From assembly GCF_035918395.1 (NCBI RefSeq), contig NZ_CP142362.1:409501-473500 (forward strand): a stretch of DNA of 64,000 nucleotides. The letters are read 5' to 3'. This document shows positions 20,977 through 29,840 of the stretch, piece by piece. How positions within the stretch are numbered: the stretch's first letter is position 1; each line of letters starts with the position of its first letter. The notes beneath the pieces are model-generated. The model had not been told where the DNA came from. It was given only the letters and a program-made list of their open reading frames with translations, and made no database searches. A program made the translations under genes and the position numbers. The stretch comes from Mycolicibacterium sp. ND9-15. Its GTDB lineage: Bacteria; Actinomycetota; Actinomycetes; Mycobacteriales; Mycobacteriaceae.

Positions 20977-22215
20977 TTACCGGCTCAACACCGCGACACA
21001 TTCGAGGTGATGGGTCAGTGGGAACGAGTCGAACACCCGCAGCTCCTCGACCGAATAGCCGTGTCCCCGGTATAGCCCGACATCGCGTGCGAACGACGCT
21101 GCCTCACAGCCGATGTGGATCAGCCGGGGCACCCCGGCGCTCGCCAGCAGATCGATCACCTCGCGGCCGGCCCCCGTCCGCGGCGGGTCGAGCACCGCGA
21201 CATCGGCCCGGCGCCGCTGGGCGGCCACCGCTCGGCGCACCGAGTCGGTGACCACCGACACCCAGCCCATGTCGCTCAGCGCGGCCCGCGCCGCTCGCGA
21301 TGCTCCCCGCGAGGTGTCCACGGTGAGGACCTGGCCCGTCTCGCCGACGGCCTCGGCCAGCACGGCCGCGAAAACGCCTGCCCCGCCGTACAAGTCCCAC
21401 GCCGTCATCCCGGCGCTCAACTGAGCCCAGTCGGCCACCAGCCGGCTGTAGAGCGGCGCCGCGTCACGATGCGACTGCCAGAAGGCGGTCACGGGCACCC
21501 GCCAGGTCCGTCCGCCGACGCGCTGAACGGCCTCGTAGTCGCCCTCGATCACCTGTGTGGGGGCCTTGCGTCCGCTGTCGCGTCCTGCCCGGGGTCCAGA
21601 CTGTACGACGTGACGCGCGCCGTCGTCGTCTAGTGCGACGTGCAGCTGTGCGCCAGGTGGCCAACTGCGCTCGGCCAGCCCGTCGAGCATGCCGTCGGGT
21701 AGCTGTGCGCAGTTCAGCTCGGTGACGAGTTCGGCGCTGTGATAGCGGTGGAATCCCGGTCGTCCGGCGGCTGTGGTGTCCAGCCGGACCCGCGTGCGCC
21801 ACCCGGTCGCGCCGACGTCACCGACCGGATCGGCGGTGGCCTCGGCCTCGTCACGCCACTGGTAGCCGCCCAGCCGCATCAGCTGGTTGGCGACGACCGC
21901 ACCCTTGAGTTTGCGTACCGCGTCCGGTTCTGCGAACGCCATGTCGCAGCAGCCGGCGCCGTCCGCGCCGGCGATCGGACAGATCGACTCGACGCGCTCG
22001 GGCGACGGTTCGATGACTTCGATCGCGTCGGCGTGCCAATACTTTCCGCGATCGGCGACCACCCGCACCCTGACCCGCTCGCCGGGCAGCGCATAGCGGA
22101 CGAACACGACACGGCCGTCATGGCGCGCCACACAGCTGCCGCCGTTGGCAGGTGGCCCGGCGGTGAGCACGAGTTCAGACGGCAGCCCGGACGGGCCGCC
22201 GGGTTCCCCGGTCAA
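20977..22215 (-). CDS. Class I SAM-dependent RNA methyltransferase, TrmA/RumA-like
   Basis: 412 residues from the TTG at 22215. An N-terminal TRAM domain (ANGGSCVARHDGRVVFVRYALPGE) precedes a uracil-C5 methyltransferase domain with DLYGGAGVFA for SAM binding, the VLDPPRTGAG motif and a catalytic cysteine in HIGCEAASF. It probably methylates a uridine in rRNA or tRNA (Rv2689c-like). The TTG overlaps the upstream transporter stop (TTGA), which decides the start; the frame itself runs further upstream. Confidence 0.88.
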   Translation of the reverse strand: MTGEPGGPSGLPSELVLTAGPPANGGSCVARHDGRVVFVRYALPGERVRVRVVADRGKYWHADAIEVIEPSPERVESICPIAGADGAGCCDMAFAEPDAVRKLKGAVVANQLMRLGGYQWRDEAEATADPVGDVGATGWRTRVRLDTTAAGRPGFHRYHSAELVTELNCAQLPDGMLDGLAERSWPPGAQLHVALDDDGARHVVQSGPRAGRDSGRKAPTQVIEGDYEAVQRVGGRTWRVPVTAFWQSHRDAAPLYSRLVADWAQLSAGMTAWDLYGGAGVFAAVLAEAVGETGQVLTVDTSRGASRAARAALSDMGWVSVVTDSVRRAVAAQRRRADVAVLDPPRTGAGREVIDLLASAGVPRLIHIGCEAASFARDVGLYRGHGYSVEELRVFDSFPLTHHLECVAVLSR

Positions 22216-24203
22216 TCCAGAAGTCCCCTGCGCGCGTCGCCCGGGGCCGACTGCGGCTGCAACGTCTTGAGCCGCTCCGACGAACTCAGCTGCCACGGAA
22301 CCGAAGTCACCATCACGTTGGGCTCGAACAGCAGCCGGCCCTTGAGCCGGAGCGCACTCTGGTTGTGCAGGATGTTCTCCCACCAGTGGCCGACGACGTA
22401 TTCCGGAATGAAGACGGTGACAACGGTGCGCGGTGACTCCCTGGTGATGCGCGCGACGTACTCGAGCACCTTCTCGGTGATCCCGCGGTACGGCGAGGCC
22501 AGTACCTTCAGCGGGACACTGATATCGCTCTCCTCCCACTTGTGTACGAGCGCCCGCGTCTCGCCGTCGTCGACGCTCACGGTGATCGCCTCCAGCGTGT
22601 CCGGCCGGGTCGCCCTGGCGTAGGCCAGCGCACGCATCGTGGGCAGGTGCAGTTTGGACACCAGCACGATCGCGTGGTTGCGGCTCGGCAGAACCAGGTC
22701 CCCCGCCGCGGCGGCCTGCTCCTCGAGCTCTCGTGACACGGTCGCGTAGTGCTTGTGGATCAGCTTCATCATCACAAAGAGAGCGACCATCGCCAGGATC
22801 GCGATCCATGCTCCGGCAACGAATTTCGTCACCACGACGATCACCAGCACCGTGCCGGTGCAGGCGCAGCCGATCGCGTTGATAACCCGGGATCGGATCA
22901 TCTTGCGCCGGATCATGGGCTCGGTCTCGCTACGCAGCAGCCGAGTCCAGTGCCGGACCATGCCGAACTGGCTGAGCGTGAACGAGACGAACACCCCGAC
23001 GATGTAGAGCTGGATCAGCGCGGTGACTTCGGCGCGGAACGCCACCACGAACGCGATCGCGGCGAGCGCCAGAAACAGGATGCCATTGGAGAACGCGAGC
23101 CGGTCTCCGCGGGTGTGCAGTTGCCGTGGCAGGTACCGGTCCTGGGCGAGGATCGATCCGAGCACCGGGAACCCGTTGAACGCGGTGTTGGCGGCCAGCA
23201 CCAGGATCAGCGCCGTGACACCGGCGATGACGAAGAGCCCCGCGGTGAAGTCGTGGAACACCGCGTCGGCCAACTGAGCGATCAAGGTCTTCTGGTGGTA
23301 GTCCGGCGGGGCACCGACGAGTTGTTCGTGTGGCCGCTCGGCGATCTGCACACCGGTTGCCCTGGCCAGCATGATGATGGCCATGAACAGCGAGATCGCG
23401 ATCAGGCCGAGCAGAGCCAGCGTCGTTGCGGCGTTGCGTGCCTTCGGTTTACGGAAAGCCGGCACACCGTTGCTGATGGCCTCGACGCCGGTGAGCGCCG
23501 CGCTGCCCGACGAGAATGCCCGTGCGACGAGGAAAACCAGCGCGAACCCGAGGATTTCACCGTGTTCGGAGCGCATTTCGAAGCCCGCCGATTCGGCTCG
23601 CAGCGGTTCGCCGAGCACGTAGATCTGGAAGAACCCCCAGCCGAGCATCGCGAACATGCCGAGTAAGAACGCGTAAGTCGGGATGGCGAAAGCGGTCCCC
23701 GTCTCCTTGACCCCGCGCAGGTTCAGCGCCGCCAGCAGCAGGATCGCGATGACGGCGAACAGCACCTTGTGGTGGTTGATGAACGGCACGGCCGAGCCGA
23801 TGTTCGACATCGCCGAGGACATCGACACCGCGACCGTGAGCGCGTAGTCCACCAGCAGCGCACTGGCCACGGTGACGCCGGCAGTCGGCCCGAGGTTGGT
23901 GGTGACAATGTCGTAGTCTCCGCCGCCGTCCGGGTATTCGTGCACGTTCTGCCGGTAGCTGGCGATGACGACCAACATGACCCCGGCGACTGCCAGGCCG
24001 ATCCACGGTGTCATCGAGTACGCGGCCAACCCGGCGACCGACAGCACCAGGAAGATCTCTTCCGGCGCATAGGCCACCGACGACAGCGCATCGGAGGCGA
24101 AGACCGGAAGGGCGACCCGTTTGGGCAGCAGGGTGTCTCTGACCCGGTCGCTGCGAAAGGGCCTCCCGAGGACCCACCGCCGCGCGGTGGAAAGCTTGGA
24201 CAC
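22212..24203 (-). CDS. APC superfamily amino-acid/polyamine-type permease
   Basis: 663 residues from the GTG at 24203 (VSKLSTARRWVLGR); an ATG at 24230 would add nine residues and neither start has a good Shine-Dalgarno. About twelve membrane helices follow the LPVFASDALSSVAYAPEEIF opening, then a cytoplasmic C-terminal domain of about 180 residues. Homologue of Rv2690c. Divergent from ceoB with 87 nt between the starts. With the TrkA-like neighbours a potassium-linked role is possible, but the substrate is unknown. Confidence 0.88.
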   Translation of the reverse strand: MSKLSTARRWVLGRPFRSDRVRDTLLPKRVALPVFASDALSSVAYAPEEIFLVLSVAGLAAYSMTPWIGLAVAGVMLVVIASYRQNVHEYPDGGGDYDIVTTNLGPTAGVTVASALLVDYALTVAVSMSSAMSNIGSAVPFINHHKVLFAVIAILLLAALNLRGVKETGTAFAIPTYAFLLGMFAMLGWGFFQIYVLGEPLRAESAGFEMRSEHGEILGFALVFLVARAFSSGSAALTGVEAISNGVPAFRKPKARNAATTLALLGLIAISLFMAIIMLARATGVQIAERPHEQLVGAPPDYHQKTLIAQLADAVFHDFTAGLFVIAGVTALILVLAANTAFNGFPVLGSILAQDRYLPRQLHTRGDRLAFSNGILFLALAAIAFVVAFRAEVTALIQLYIVGVFVSFTLSQFGMVRHWTRLLRSETEPMIRRKMIRSRVINAIGCACTGTVLVIVVVTKFVAGAWIAILAMVALFVMMKLIHKHYATVSRELEEQAAAAGDLVLPSRNHAIVLVSKLHLPTMRALAYARATRPDTLEAITVSVDDGETRALVHKWEESDISVPLKVLASPYRGITEKVLEYVARITRESPRTVVTVFIPEYVVGHWWENILHNQSALRLKGRLLFEPNVMVTSVPWQLSSSERLKTLQPQSAPGDARRGLLD

Positions 24204-24290
24204 GAGTGCCAAGAGTAAGCCCAGCGGCATTTGACCGTCGGGAAGCTGTAGCGTTCTCCACTGCACGGGTTCGACAGGAAGGACCGTGGA

Positions 24291-24962
24291 GTGCGTGTAG
24301 TGGTGATGGGGTGCGGCCGGGTGGGTGCGTCGCTGTCGGACAGCCTCTCCCGGATCGGCCACGACGTCGCGGTCATCGACCGGGACGGCACCGCCTTTCA
24401 CCGGCTGTCACCGGAGTTCTCCGGCGAGCGGGTGCTCGGGATGGGCTTCGACCGCGACGTGCTGCTGCGTGCGGGCATCGAAGAAGCGGGCGCGTTCGCC
24501 GCGGTGTCGTCGGGCGACAACTCGAACATCATCTCGGCGCGGGTGGCGCGCGAGACCTTCGGCGTCGAGCGGGTCGTCGCCCGCATCTACGACGCCAAGC
24601 GCGCGGCGGTCTACGAGCGGTTGGGCATTCCCACGGTGGCCACCGTGCCGTGGACCACCGACCGGTTGCTCAACGTGTTGACCCGCGAGACCGAGACCAC
24701 CAAGTGGCGCGACCCCACCGGCAACGTCGGCCTGACCGAGCTGGCGCTGCACGAGTCGTGGATGGGCCGCCGGATCACTGAACTGGAGGCGGCCACCGGC
24801 GGCCGGGTGGCGTTCCTGATCCGCTTCGGGGCCGGCCTGCTGCCCGACGGCAAGACCGTCATCCAGGCCGGCGACCAGGTCTTCATGGCCGCGATCGCCG
24901 GACATATCGCCGAAGCGCTGGCCATCGCGGCGTTGCCGCCGAGCGAGGACCTCGAAAGCTGA
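24291..24962 (+). CDS. ceoB: TrkA-type NAD-binding K+ uptake regulator CeoB
   Basis: 223 residues, GTG start with an AGGAAGG-like ribosome site. The TrkA-N Rossmann domain begins MRVVVMGCGRVGASL with GxGxxG-type nucleotide binding. A short TrkA-C region is at the end (LLPDGKTVIQAGDQVFMAA). Such proteins gate K+ channels or transporters through NAD(H) or nucleotide binding. It pairs with ceoC immediately downstream, like the Rv2691/Rv2692 pair. Confidence 0.92.
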   Translation: MRVVVMGCGRVGASLSDSLSRIGHDVAVIDRDGTAFHRLSPEFSGERVLGMGFDRDVLLRAGIEEAGAFAAVSSGDNSNIISARVARETFGVERVVARIYDAKRAAVYERLGIPTVATVPWTTDRLLNVLTRETETTKWRDPTGNVGLTELALHESWMGRRITELEAATGGRVAFLIRFGAGLLPDGKTVIQAGDQVFMAAIAGHIAEALAIAALPPSEDLES

Positions 24963-24999
24963 TGAAACGCGTCCACCACGACATGGAGGAGTGGCGCAG

Positions 25000-25665
25000 T
25001 TGAAGGTCGCCATCGCCGGGGCCGGCGCCGTCGGCCGGTCCATCGCTCGCGAACTCGTCGACGCCCACGAGGTGACCCTGTTCGAACGCAATCCCGACCA
25101 CATCGACGTCGACGCGATCCCGGCGGCGCAGTGGCGGTTGGGGGATGCGTGCGAGCTGACCATGCTCGAGTCAGTCCAACTCGAGCAGTTCGACGTGGTG
25201 ATCGCCGCCACCGGGGACGACAAGGTCAACGTGGTGGTCAGCCTGCTGGCCAAGACCGAGTTCGCGGTGCAGCGGGTGGTGGCCCGCGTCAACGACCCGC
25301 GCAACGAGTGGTTGTTCGACGAGAGCTGGGGAGTCGACGTGGCGGTGTCGACGCCACGCATGCTGGCCTCGCTCGTCGAGGAGGCCGTCGCCGTCGGCGA
25401 TCTGGTGCGGCTGATGGAGTTCCGCAAGGGTCAGGCCAACCTCGTCGAGATCACCCTGCCCGACGACACCCCGTGGGGCGGTAAGCCCGTCAGACGCCTC
25501 GAACTGCCACGCGACTGTGCGCTGGTGACGATCCTGCGAGGCCCCCGCGTGATCGTGCCCGAGTCCGACGAACCGCTCGAGGGCGGCGACGAACTACTGT
25601 TCGTGGCCGTCGCCGAAGCCGAGGACCAATTGCAGGATCTGCTGTTGCATCCGCAGCTGGGTTGA
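25000..25665 (+). CDS. ceoC: TrkA-type K+ uptake regulator CeoC
   Basis: 221 residues from the TTG at 25000 (MKVAIAGAGAVGRSIA). A GTG nine bases upstream is in frame, but the GGAGGA at 24985-24990 abuts it with no spacing, while its distance to the TTG is 9 nt; this decides the start. Rossmann TrkA-N domain with GAGAVG, then a TrkA-C domain (ADEPLEGGDELLFVA-like). It likely forms a sensor pair with CeoB on the membrane-bound K+ transporter. Confidence 0.92.
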   Translation: MKVAIAGAGAVGRSIARELVDAHEVTLFERNPDHIDVDAIPAAQWRLGDACELTMLESVQLEQFDVVIAATGDDKVNVVVSLLAKTEFAVQRVVARVNDPRNEWLFDESWGVDVAVSTPRMLASLVEEAVAVGDLVRLMEFRKGQANLVEITLPDDTPWGGKPVRRLELPRDCALVTILRGPRVIVPESDEPLEGGDELLFVAVAEAEDQLQDLLLHPQLG

Positions 25666-25678
25666 CACGGCGCCCGAT

Positions 25679-26362
25679 CTATCCGCCGGCCGGAGCCCTC
25701 AGGTCGTCCGGCGCCTCGTTCGCGGCGATGGCTTTCTGCGCGGACCGGATCGCCAGATAGGTCACCAGGGCGGCAACCGCGGTCAGCGGCCAACCCATGG
25801 AGATGCGCGCGACGCCCAACCAGCCGGTCTGGTCGGCGTCGTAAAGATGCCGTTGCACGACGAAGCGGGAGGCGAACACCGCGACCCAGAACAGCGTCGC
25901 GATGTCGAACGCCGTCACCGCCCTGCGTAGCCGGCGCCAGTCGCGGCTGTGGCCGTTGACCCAGCCCCACACGTAGCCGACCACGGGACGGCGGATCAGC
26001 ACCGACAGCGTGAACACCGCCGCCCAGAACAGCGACGACCAGATGCCAAGCAGGAAGTAGCCTTTCGACTCCCCCATCACGTAGGCGATCAACGCGCAGA
26101 TGCCCACACCGAAGAAGCCGGAGATCGCGGGCTGGGCGGACTCCCGGCGAGCCAGCCGCCATGCGAGGACGACCCCGGCCACGCCGAGCGCCGCGACGAT
26201 GGCCGGCACGAGCCCGAAAATCTGGGAGACCGGAACGAACGCCACCACGGGCAGCGACGAATAGATCAGCCCACTGACACCGCCCATCTGGTCGAGGACG
26301 GCGTTCGCCTTCGTCGACTGCTGGGTTCTCGGTTGCCCCGGTTCGGTTCCGGGGTCGCTCAC
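25679..26362 (-). CDS. DUF3159 membrane protein
   Basis: 227 residues, GTG start overlapping the upstream gene stop (GTGA). Five to six hydrophobic helices (for example IYSSLPVVAFVPV and GLVPAIVAALGVAGVVLAW). Corresponds to Rv2693c. Function unknown. Coupled to the OB-fold protein upstream and convergent with ceoC at a 13-nt gap. Confidence 0.85.
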   Translation of the reverse strand: MSDPGTEPGQPRTQQSTKANAVLDQMGGVSGLIYSSLPVVAFVPVSQIFGLVPAIVAALGVAGVVLAWRLARRESAQPAISGFFGVGICALIAYVMGESKGYFLLGIWSSLFWAAVFTLSVLIRRPVVGYVWGWVNGHSRDWRRLRRAVTAFDIATLFWVAVFASRFVVQRHLYDADQTGWLGVARISMGWPLTAVAALVTYLAIRSAQKAIAANEAPDDLRAPAGG

Positions 26363-26730
26363 TTCTGAATCTCGTAATGCGGGTTGTAGATGGCCTTGGC
26401 CCCGTTGTCGAGCTTGCCGACGCGCCCATGCACCTTGAGGGTGCGGCCGGCCTCGATACCCGGGATGCGGCGCTGGCCGAGCCAGACCAGCATCACCGAA
26501 TCGGTGCCGTCGAACAGTTCGGCCTTCACACCGCTGGCGCACGCCTTGGTGTTGCACTCGACGCTGCGGAGGGTGCCGACCATCGTGACTTCTTGACCGC
26601 GCTGACAGTCGATCGCCTTCTGAGCGCCGGTCATGGCGGCTTCGTCGCTGAGCTCCTCGAGATCGAGTTGCTCGGGGTCCTCCGTCAACCGACGGGTGAG
26701 CCGGCGCAGATACCCTTCGGCCGTTGCCAT
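26359..26730 (-). CDS. OB-fold nucleic-acid-binding protein
   Basis: 123 residues from the ATG at 26730 (MATAEGYLRRLTRRL). A helical N-terminus is followed by an OB-fold resembling that of RecG/tRNA-anticodon-binding proteins (VTMVGTLRSVECNT...LKVHGRVGKLDNGAKAIYNPHYEI). Same size as Rv2694c. It may bind single-stranded DNA or RNA. Coupled to the DUF3159 gene by a 4-nt overlap. Confidence 0.85.
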   Translation of the reverse strand: MATAEGYLRRLTRRLTEDPEQLDLEELSDEAAMTGAQKAIDCQRGQEVTMVGTLRSVECNTKACASGVKAELFDGTDSVMLVWLGQRRIPGIEAGRTLKVHGRVGKLDNGAKAIYNPHYEIQK

Positions 26731-26864
26731 GGCCTCTCCTGACCTATCGCAGATCCACCGTGGATCTACCCGAATAATCGCCACGGTAACCCTGTTGGTT
26801 ACGAGATGCCACGCCGGGTCACCTCGCCGCGCCGGGCGCTTTGAGGGCAAGGCACGATCGAGCC

Positions 26865-27563
26865 ATGACGGTCGATCTCCGCGGCGTCACGACCGTGCTG
26901 TTGCCGGGCACCGGATCGGACGATGACTTCGTCTACCGGGCGTTTTCCGGAGCCCTGCACGAGCAGGGTGCGACGGTGGTCACACCGCCGCCCCAGCCAC
27001 ACCGGCTCGTCGACGGCTACCGCGAGGCCCTCGACGAGGCGGCACACGACGGGGCGATCGCCGTGGGTGGTGTGTCGATCGGCGCCGCGGTCGCCACCTC
27101 GTGGGCGCTGGCCCACCCGAGTCGCACGGTCGCGGTGCTCGCCGCGCTTCCGGCGTGGACGGGGACTCCGACGCATGCGCCCGCGGCGGTCGCGGCGCGT
27201 CACTCCGCGGAGTTGCTGCGCCGTGACGGCCTCGCGGCCACCACCGCGGCCATGCGGGCCTCGAGCCCGCAGTGGCTGGGCGACGAACTCGCCCGGTCGT
27301 GGTTGGGCCAGTGGCCGCTACTGCCGGAGGCGATGGAGGAGGCGTCCCGATACGCCGCGCCCACCTTCACCGAGTTGGAGCGGTTGGCCGTCCCGCTGGG
27401 CGTTGCCGCCGCGACCGACGACCCGGTGCATCCGCTCGAGGTGGCCGCCGAGTGGGTGGCGGCGGCGCCGCGGGCGGCGCTGCGCACGGTCACACTCGAC
27501 CAGATGGGCGCCGACCCGGCGGTGCTGGGCGCGGCATGTGTGGCCGCCCTGCTGGATGCCTGA
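26865..27563 (+). CDS. Alpha/beta-hydrolase-like protein
   Basis: 232 residues from the ATG at 26865. An N-terminal strand and turn (TTVLLPGTGSDDDF) and the elbow GGVSIGAAVA are in the positions of an alpha/beta hydrolase nucleophile serine. A conserved acid lies near TDDPVHP. The C-terminal catalytic histidine is not obvious, so activity is uncertain. Homologue of Rv2695. Confidence 0.75.
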   Translation: MTVDLRGVTTVLLPGTGSDDDFVYRAFSGALHEQGATVVTPPPQPHRLVDGYREALDEAAHDGAIAVGGVSIGAAVATSWALAHPSRTVAVLAALPAWTGTPTHAPAAVAARHSAELLRRDGLAATTAAMRASSPQWLGDELARSWLGQWPLLPEAMEEASRYAAPTFTELERLAVPLGVAAATDDPVHPLEVAAEWVAAAPRAALRTVTLDQMGADPAVLGAACVAALLDA

Positions 27564-27578
27564 TGGCAGTCAAGGCGT

Positions 27579-27623
27579 TAACCGGTGGATCGCACGCACG
27601 TGGTACGTGGGATCCACCGGTTA
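27579..27623. terminator. Bidirectional hairpin terminator
   Basis: Perfect 13-bp inverted repeat: TAACCGGTGGATC at 27579-27591 and its complement at 27611-27623, with a 19-nt loop that can pair further. It lies exactly between two convergent genes. There is no U tract, as is usual in mycobacteria. Confidence 0.75.
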
Positions 27624-27635
27624 GCGCGCAAAAAC

Positions 27636-28409
27636 TCAGCCGCCGGTGATGGTCCGCAACTGCTGCATCGCCGAACCCTGGGCACTGCGGCGCGCGACCG
27701 GCTCGGCCGGCGGCTCTTGCTCGCCGCCCTGCTGAGCTTGTTGCGCCTGCTGAGCCGCGGCCTGTTCAGCGGCGGCGCGCAGTTGGTTGGCCATCGGCTC
27801 CGGCAACTCGACCGCCAGGGGCGTGCGTACCGGCAACGGAGTGTCACCGCGGCGAACCACGCTGTCGGCCAACGCTTCCCGCGCTTCGGCGGCGAGCGCC
27901 TCGATGTGTTCCTGGGGACCGTTGACGACGCAGCGGATCATCCACCGGTAGCCGTCGACCCCGATGAAGCGCACGACGCCGGGCTGACCCTGCTGCGCCG
28001 CCTGAGCCTGCTGCGCGGACGCCACGCCGACGACCTCACGTCCCCACGGACCGTCCTGGATCGACACCTGGGCGCCGTCCTTGCGTAGCGAGTCGGCCAG
28101 TTCTCTTGCGATGTCGCGCCACAGGCTGCCGGTCTTGGGCGCCGCGTAGGCGGCGACGGTGAACCGGCCGTGCGGAGTGACGACCCACACCGCACTGGGC
28201 ACGCCCTGCGGGGTGAGCTCGACCTGCACCTGACCAGCCGCGGGCAACGGGATCAGCACCGAGCCCAGATCCAGCCGGCCCGCCGCCGCTGTCTCGGCGT
28301 CGTCGAAGTCCTCGATGTCGAACGGACCTTCCAACTCCCCGTCGACCGGATCGACCGTCTCTTCGACGCCGCTGACGTCGTCGTTGTCTTTGCTTCTACC
28401 GAATGCCAT
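27636..28409 (-). CDS. DUF3710 family protein
   Basis: 257 residues. An acidic N-terminus (residues 10-45) leads into a conserved domain with LIPLPAAGQVQVELTPQG and TPHGRFTVAAYAAPKTG, then a glutamine/alanine-rich tail (AAAQQAQQAQQGGEQ). Homologue of Rv2696c. Its ATG overlaps the dut stop by one base (TGATG), so it is translated with dut. Function unknown. Confidence 0.85.
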   Translation of the reverse strand: MAFGRSKDNDDVSGVEETVDPVDGELEGPFDIEDFDDAETAAAGRLDLGSVLIPLPAAGQVQVELTPQGVPSAVWVVTPHGRFTVAAYAAPKTGSLWRDIARELADSLRKDGAQVSIQDGPWGREVVGVASAQQAQAAQQGQPGVVRFIGVDGYRWMIRCVVNGPQEHIEALAAEAREALADSVVRRGDTPLPVRTPLAVELPEPMANQLRAAAEQAAAQQAQQAQQGGEQEPPAEPVARRSAQGSAMQQLRTITGG

Positions 28410-28873
28410 CACAAACTCGCATGTCCGCCGGAGGAACCGTGGCCGCCGTCGCCACGGGAGGTTTCGCCGAGACCGGCCTCGTCGAACGACGTGACCTCGA
28501 CCAGCTCGGGCAACTCGACCCGCTGAACCAGCAACTGGGCGATGCGGTCCCCGCGGTGCACGACGATCGGCACCTGCGGATCGAGGTTGATCAGCGCCAC
28601 CTTGATCTCGCCACGGTACCCGGCGTCGATCGTCCCTGGGCTGTTGACAATCGAAAGTCCCACGCGGGCAGCTAAACCCGAACGAGGGTGCACCAGACCG
28701 ACCATCCCGTGCGGGATGGCCACCGCGATACCGGTGGGCACCAGCGCCCGGTGACCGGGCGGCAGGTCCACGTCGAGCGCACTGAAAAGGTCGACGCCTG
28801 CGTCGCCGTCATGGGCGCGACTGGGCATCGGCAGATCAGGGTCTAGGCGCACGACCGCCAGAGAAGTGGGCAC
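28409..28873 (-). CDS. dut: dUTP pyrophosphatase
   Basis: 154 residues from the GTG at 28873 ([11 protein letters not shown]), exactly the M. tuberculosis length; a longer frame to 28918 is not needed. Hydrolyses dUTP to dUMP and pyrophosphate as a homotrimer. All five motifs are visible: [37 protein letters not shown] and the C-terminal P-loop-like [10 protein letters not shown]. Keeps uracil out of DNA and supplies dTMP synthesis. Confidence 0.97.
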   Translation of the reverse strand: MPTSLAVVRLDPDLPMPSRAHDGDAGVDLFSALDVDLPPGHRALVPTGIAVAIPHGMVGLVHPRSGLAARVGLSIVNSPGTIDAGYRGEIKVALINLDPQVPIVVHRGDRIAQLLVQRVELPELVEVTSFDEAGLGETSRGDGGHGSSGGHASL

Positions 28874-28898
28874 GACGTCAGAGATTACTCTTGGCCGC

Positions 28899-29375
28899 GT
28901 GTCCGACACGCGCGCCACGACGCAATCCGTGCGCTACCGCGAGCGCCTGTGGGTGCCGTGGTGGTGGTGGCCGCCGGGCTTGGCGCTCGCGGCCTTGATC
29001 GCCGTCGAAGTCGAGATGGGCGTCTCTGGCCTGCCCCGATGGCTGGCGTACGCCGTGCTGCTGCCCGTCGCGGCAGTCGTGCTGCTGTGGCTGGGGCGTA
29101 CCGAGGTGCGGGTCGTCAGCGGGCCCGACGGCACCGAACTGTGGGCGGGGGACGCGCATCTGCCGACCGGCGTGATCGCCCGCTCGGCCGAGGTGCCGCG
29201 CAGCGCCAAATCGGCCGCGCTGGGCCGTCAACTCGACCCGGCCGCCTACGTCGTACACCGGGCATGGGTCGGCCCGATGGTTCTGGTGGTACTGGACGAT
29301 CCGGATGACCCCACGCCGTATTGGCTGGTGAGCTGCCGGCACCCGGACCGGGTCCTGGCCGCGCTGCGGAGTTAG
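28899..29375 (+). CDS. DUF3093 membrane protein
   Basis: 158 residues from the GTG at 28899; the start lies only 25 nt from the divergent dut start. Two membrane helices near the N-terminus ([17 protein letters not shown] and [18 protein letters not shown]) are followed by a soluble domain of about 90 residues. Homologue of Rv2698. The 3' end overlaps the convergent DUF4193 gene by 4 nt. Function unknown. Confidence 0.85.
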   Translation: MSDTRATTQSVRYRERLWVPWWWWPPGLALAALIAVEVEMGVSGLPRWLAYAVLLPVAAVVLLWLGRTEVRVVSGPDGTELWAGDAHLPTGVIARSAEVPRSAKSAALGRQLDPAAYVVHRAWVGPMVLVVLDDPDDPTPYWLVSCRHPDRVLAALRS

Positions 29376-29674
29376 GCCGCGCAGTCCGAACAGATCATCA
29401 CTCCGTTTTTCTCGCTGGCCAGGCGGCTGCGGTGATGCACCAGGAAGCAGCTCGAGCAGGTGAACTCGTCAGCCTGTTTGGGCACCACCCGCACCGACAG
29501 CTCTTCACCCGAGAGGTCGGCGCCCGGCAATTCGAAGGACTCTGCGGACTCTGACTCGTCGACGTCGACAACCGCCGACTGGGCCTCGTTACGCCGCGCC
29601 TTCAGCTCCTCGAGCGAATCTTCCGAGACGTCATCGGTCTCGGTGCGCCGCGGGGCGTCGTAATCGGTAGCCAT
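29372..29674 (-). CDS. DUF4193 zinc-ribbon protein
   Basis: 100 residues from the ATG at 29674 (MATDYDAPRR), the length of Rv2699c. An acidic N-terminal half precedes a C-terminal zinc ribbon with CSSC (in FTCSSCFLVHH) and CSDC (in MICSDCAA). Highly conserved in actinobacteria; probably a nucleic-acid or polymerase-associated small protein, but unproven. A CRP-type palindrome lies upstream. Confidence 0.88.
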   Translation of the reverse strand: MATDYDAPRRTETDDVSEDSLEELKARRNEAQSAVVDVDESESAESFELPGADLSGEELSVRVVPKQADEFTCSSCFLVHHRSRLASEKNGVMICSDCAA

Positions 29675-29771
29675 CTTCGTCCCCTCCGGATAAACCATGT
29701 GCAGCAGAGCTTTGTACCAGCGTCGAACGCATCCGCCAAACGTTTCGTGCCCGTATTGGTACCCGTTCCAC

Positions 29772-29787
29772 TGTGATTTATGTCACA
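29772..29787. promoter_or_regulatory. CRP-type binding site
   Basis: TGTGA at 29772-29776 and TCACA at 29783-29787, separated by 6 nt: an exact match to the TGTGA-N6-TCACA consensus of CRP proteins. It is centred about 105 nt upstream of the DUF4193 start and 61 nt upstream of cei, in their divergent promoter region. I recall the Rv2699c-Rv2700 region in lists of M. tuberculosis CRP targets, unverified here. Confidence 0.7.
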
Positions 29788-29840
29788 AGAGCTATCGTTC
29801 CATGCGAAGAACGCGGGAGCAGGGGCTTTAGAGTGCACTC

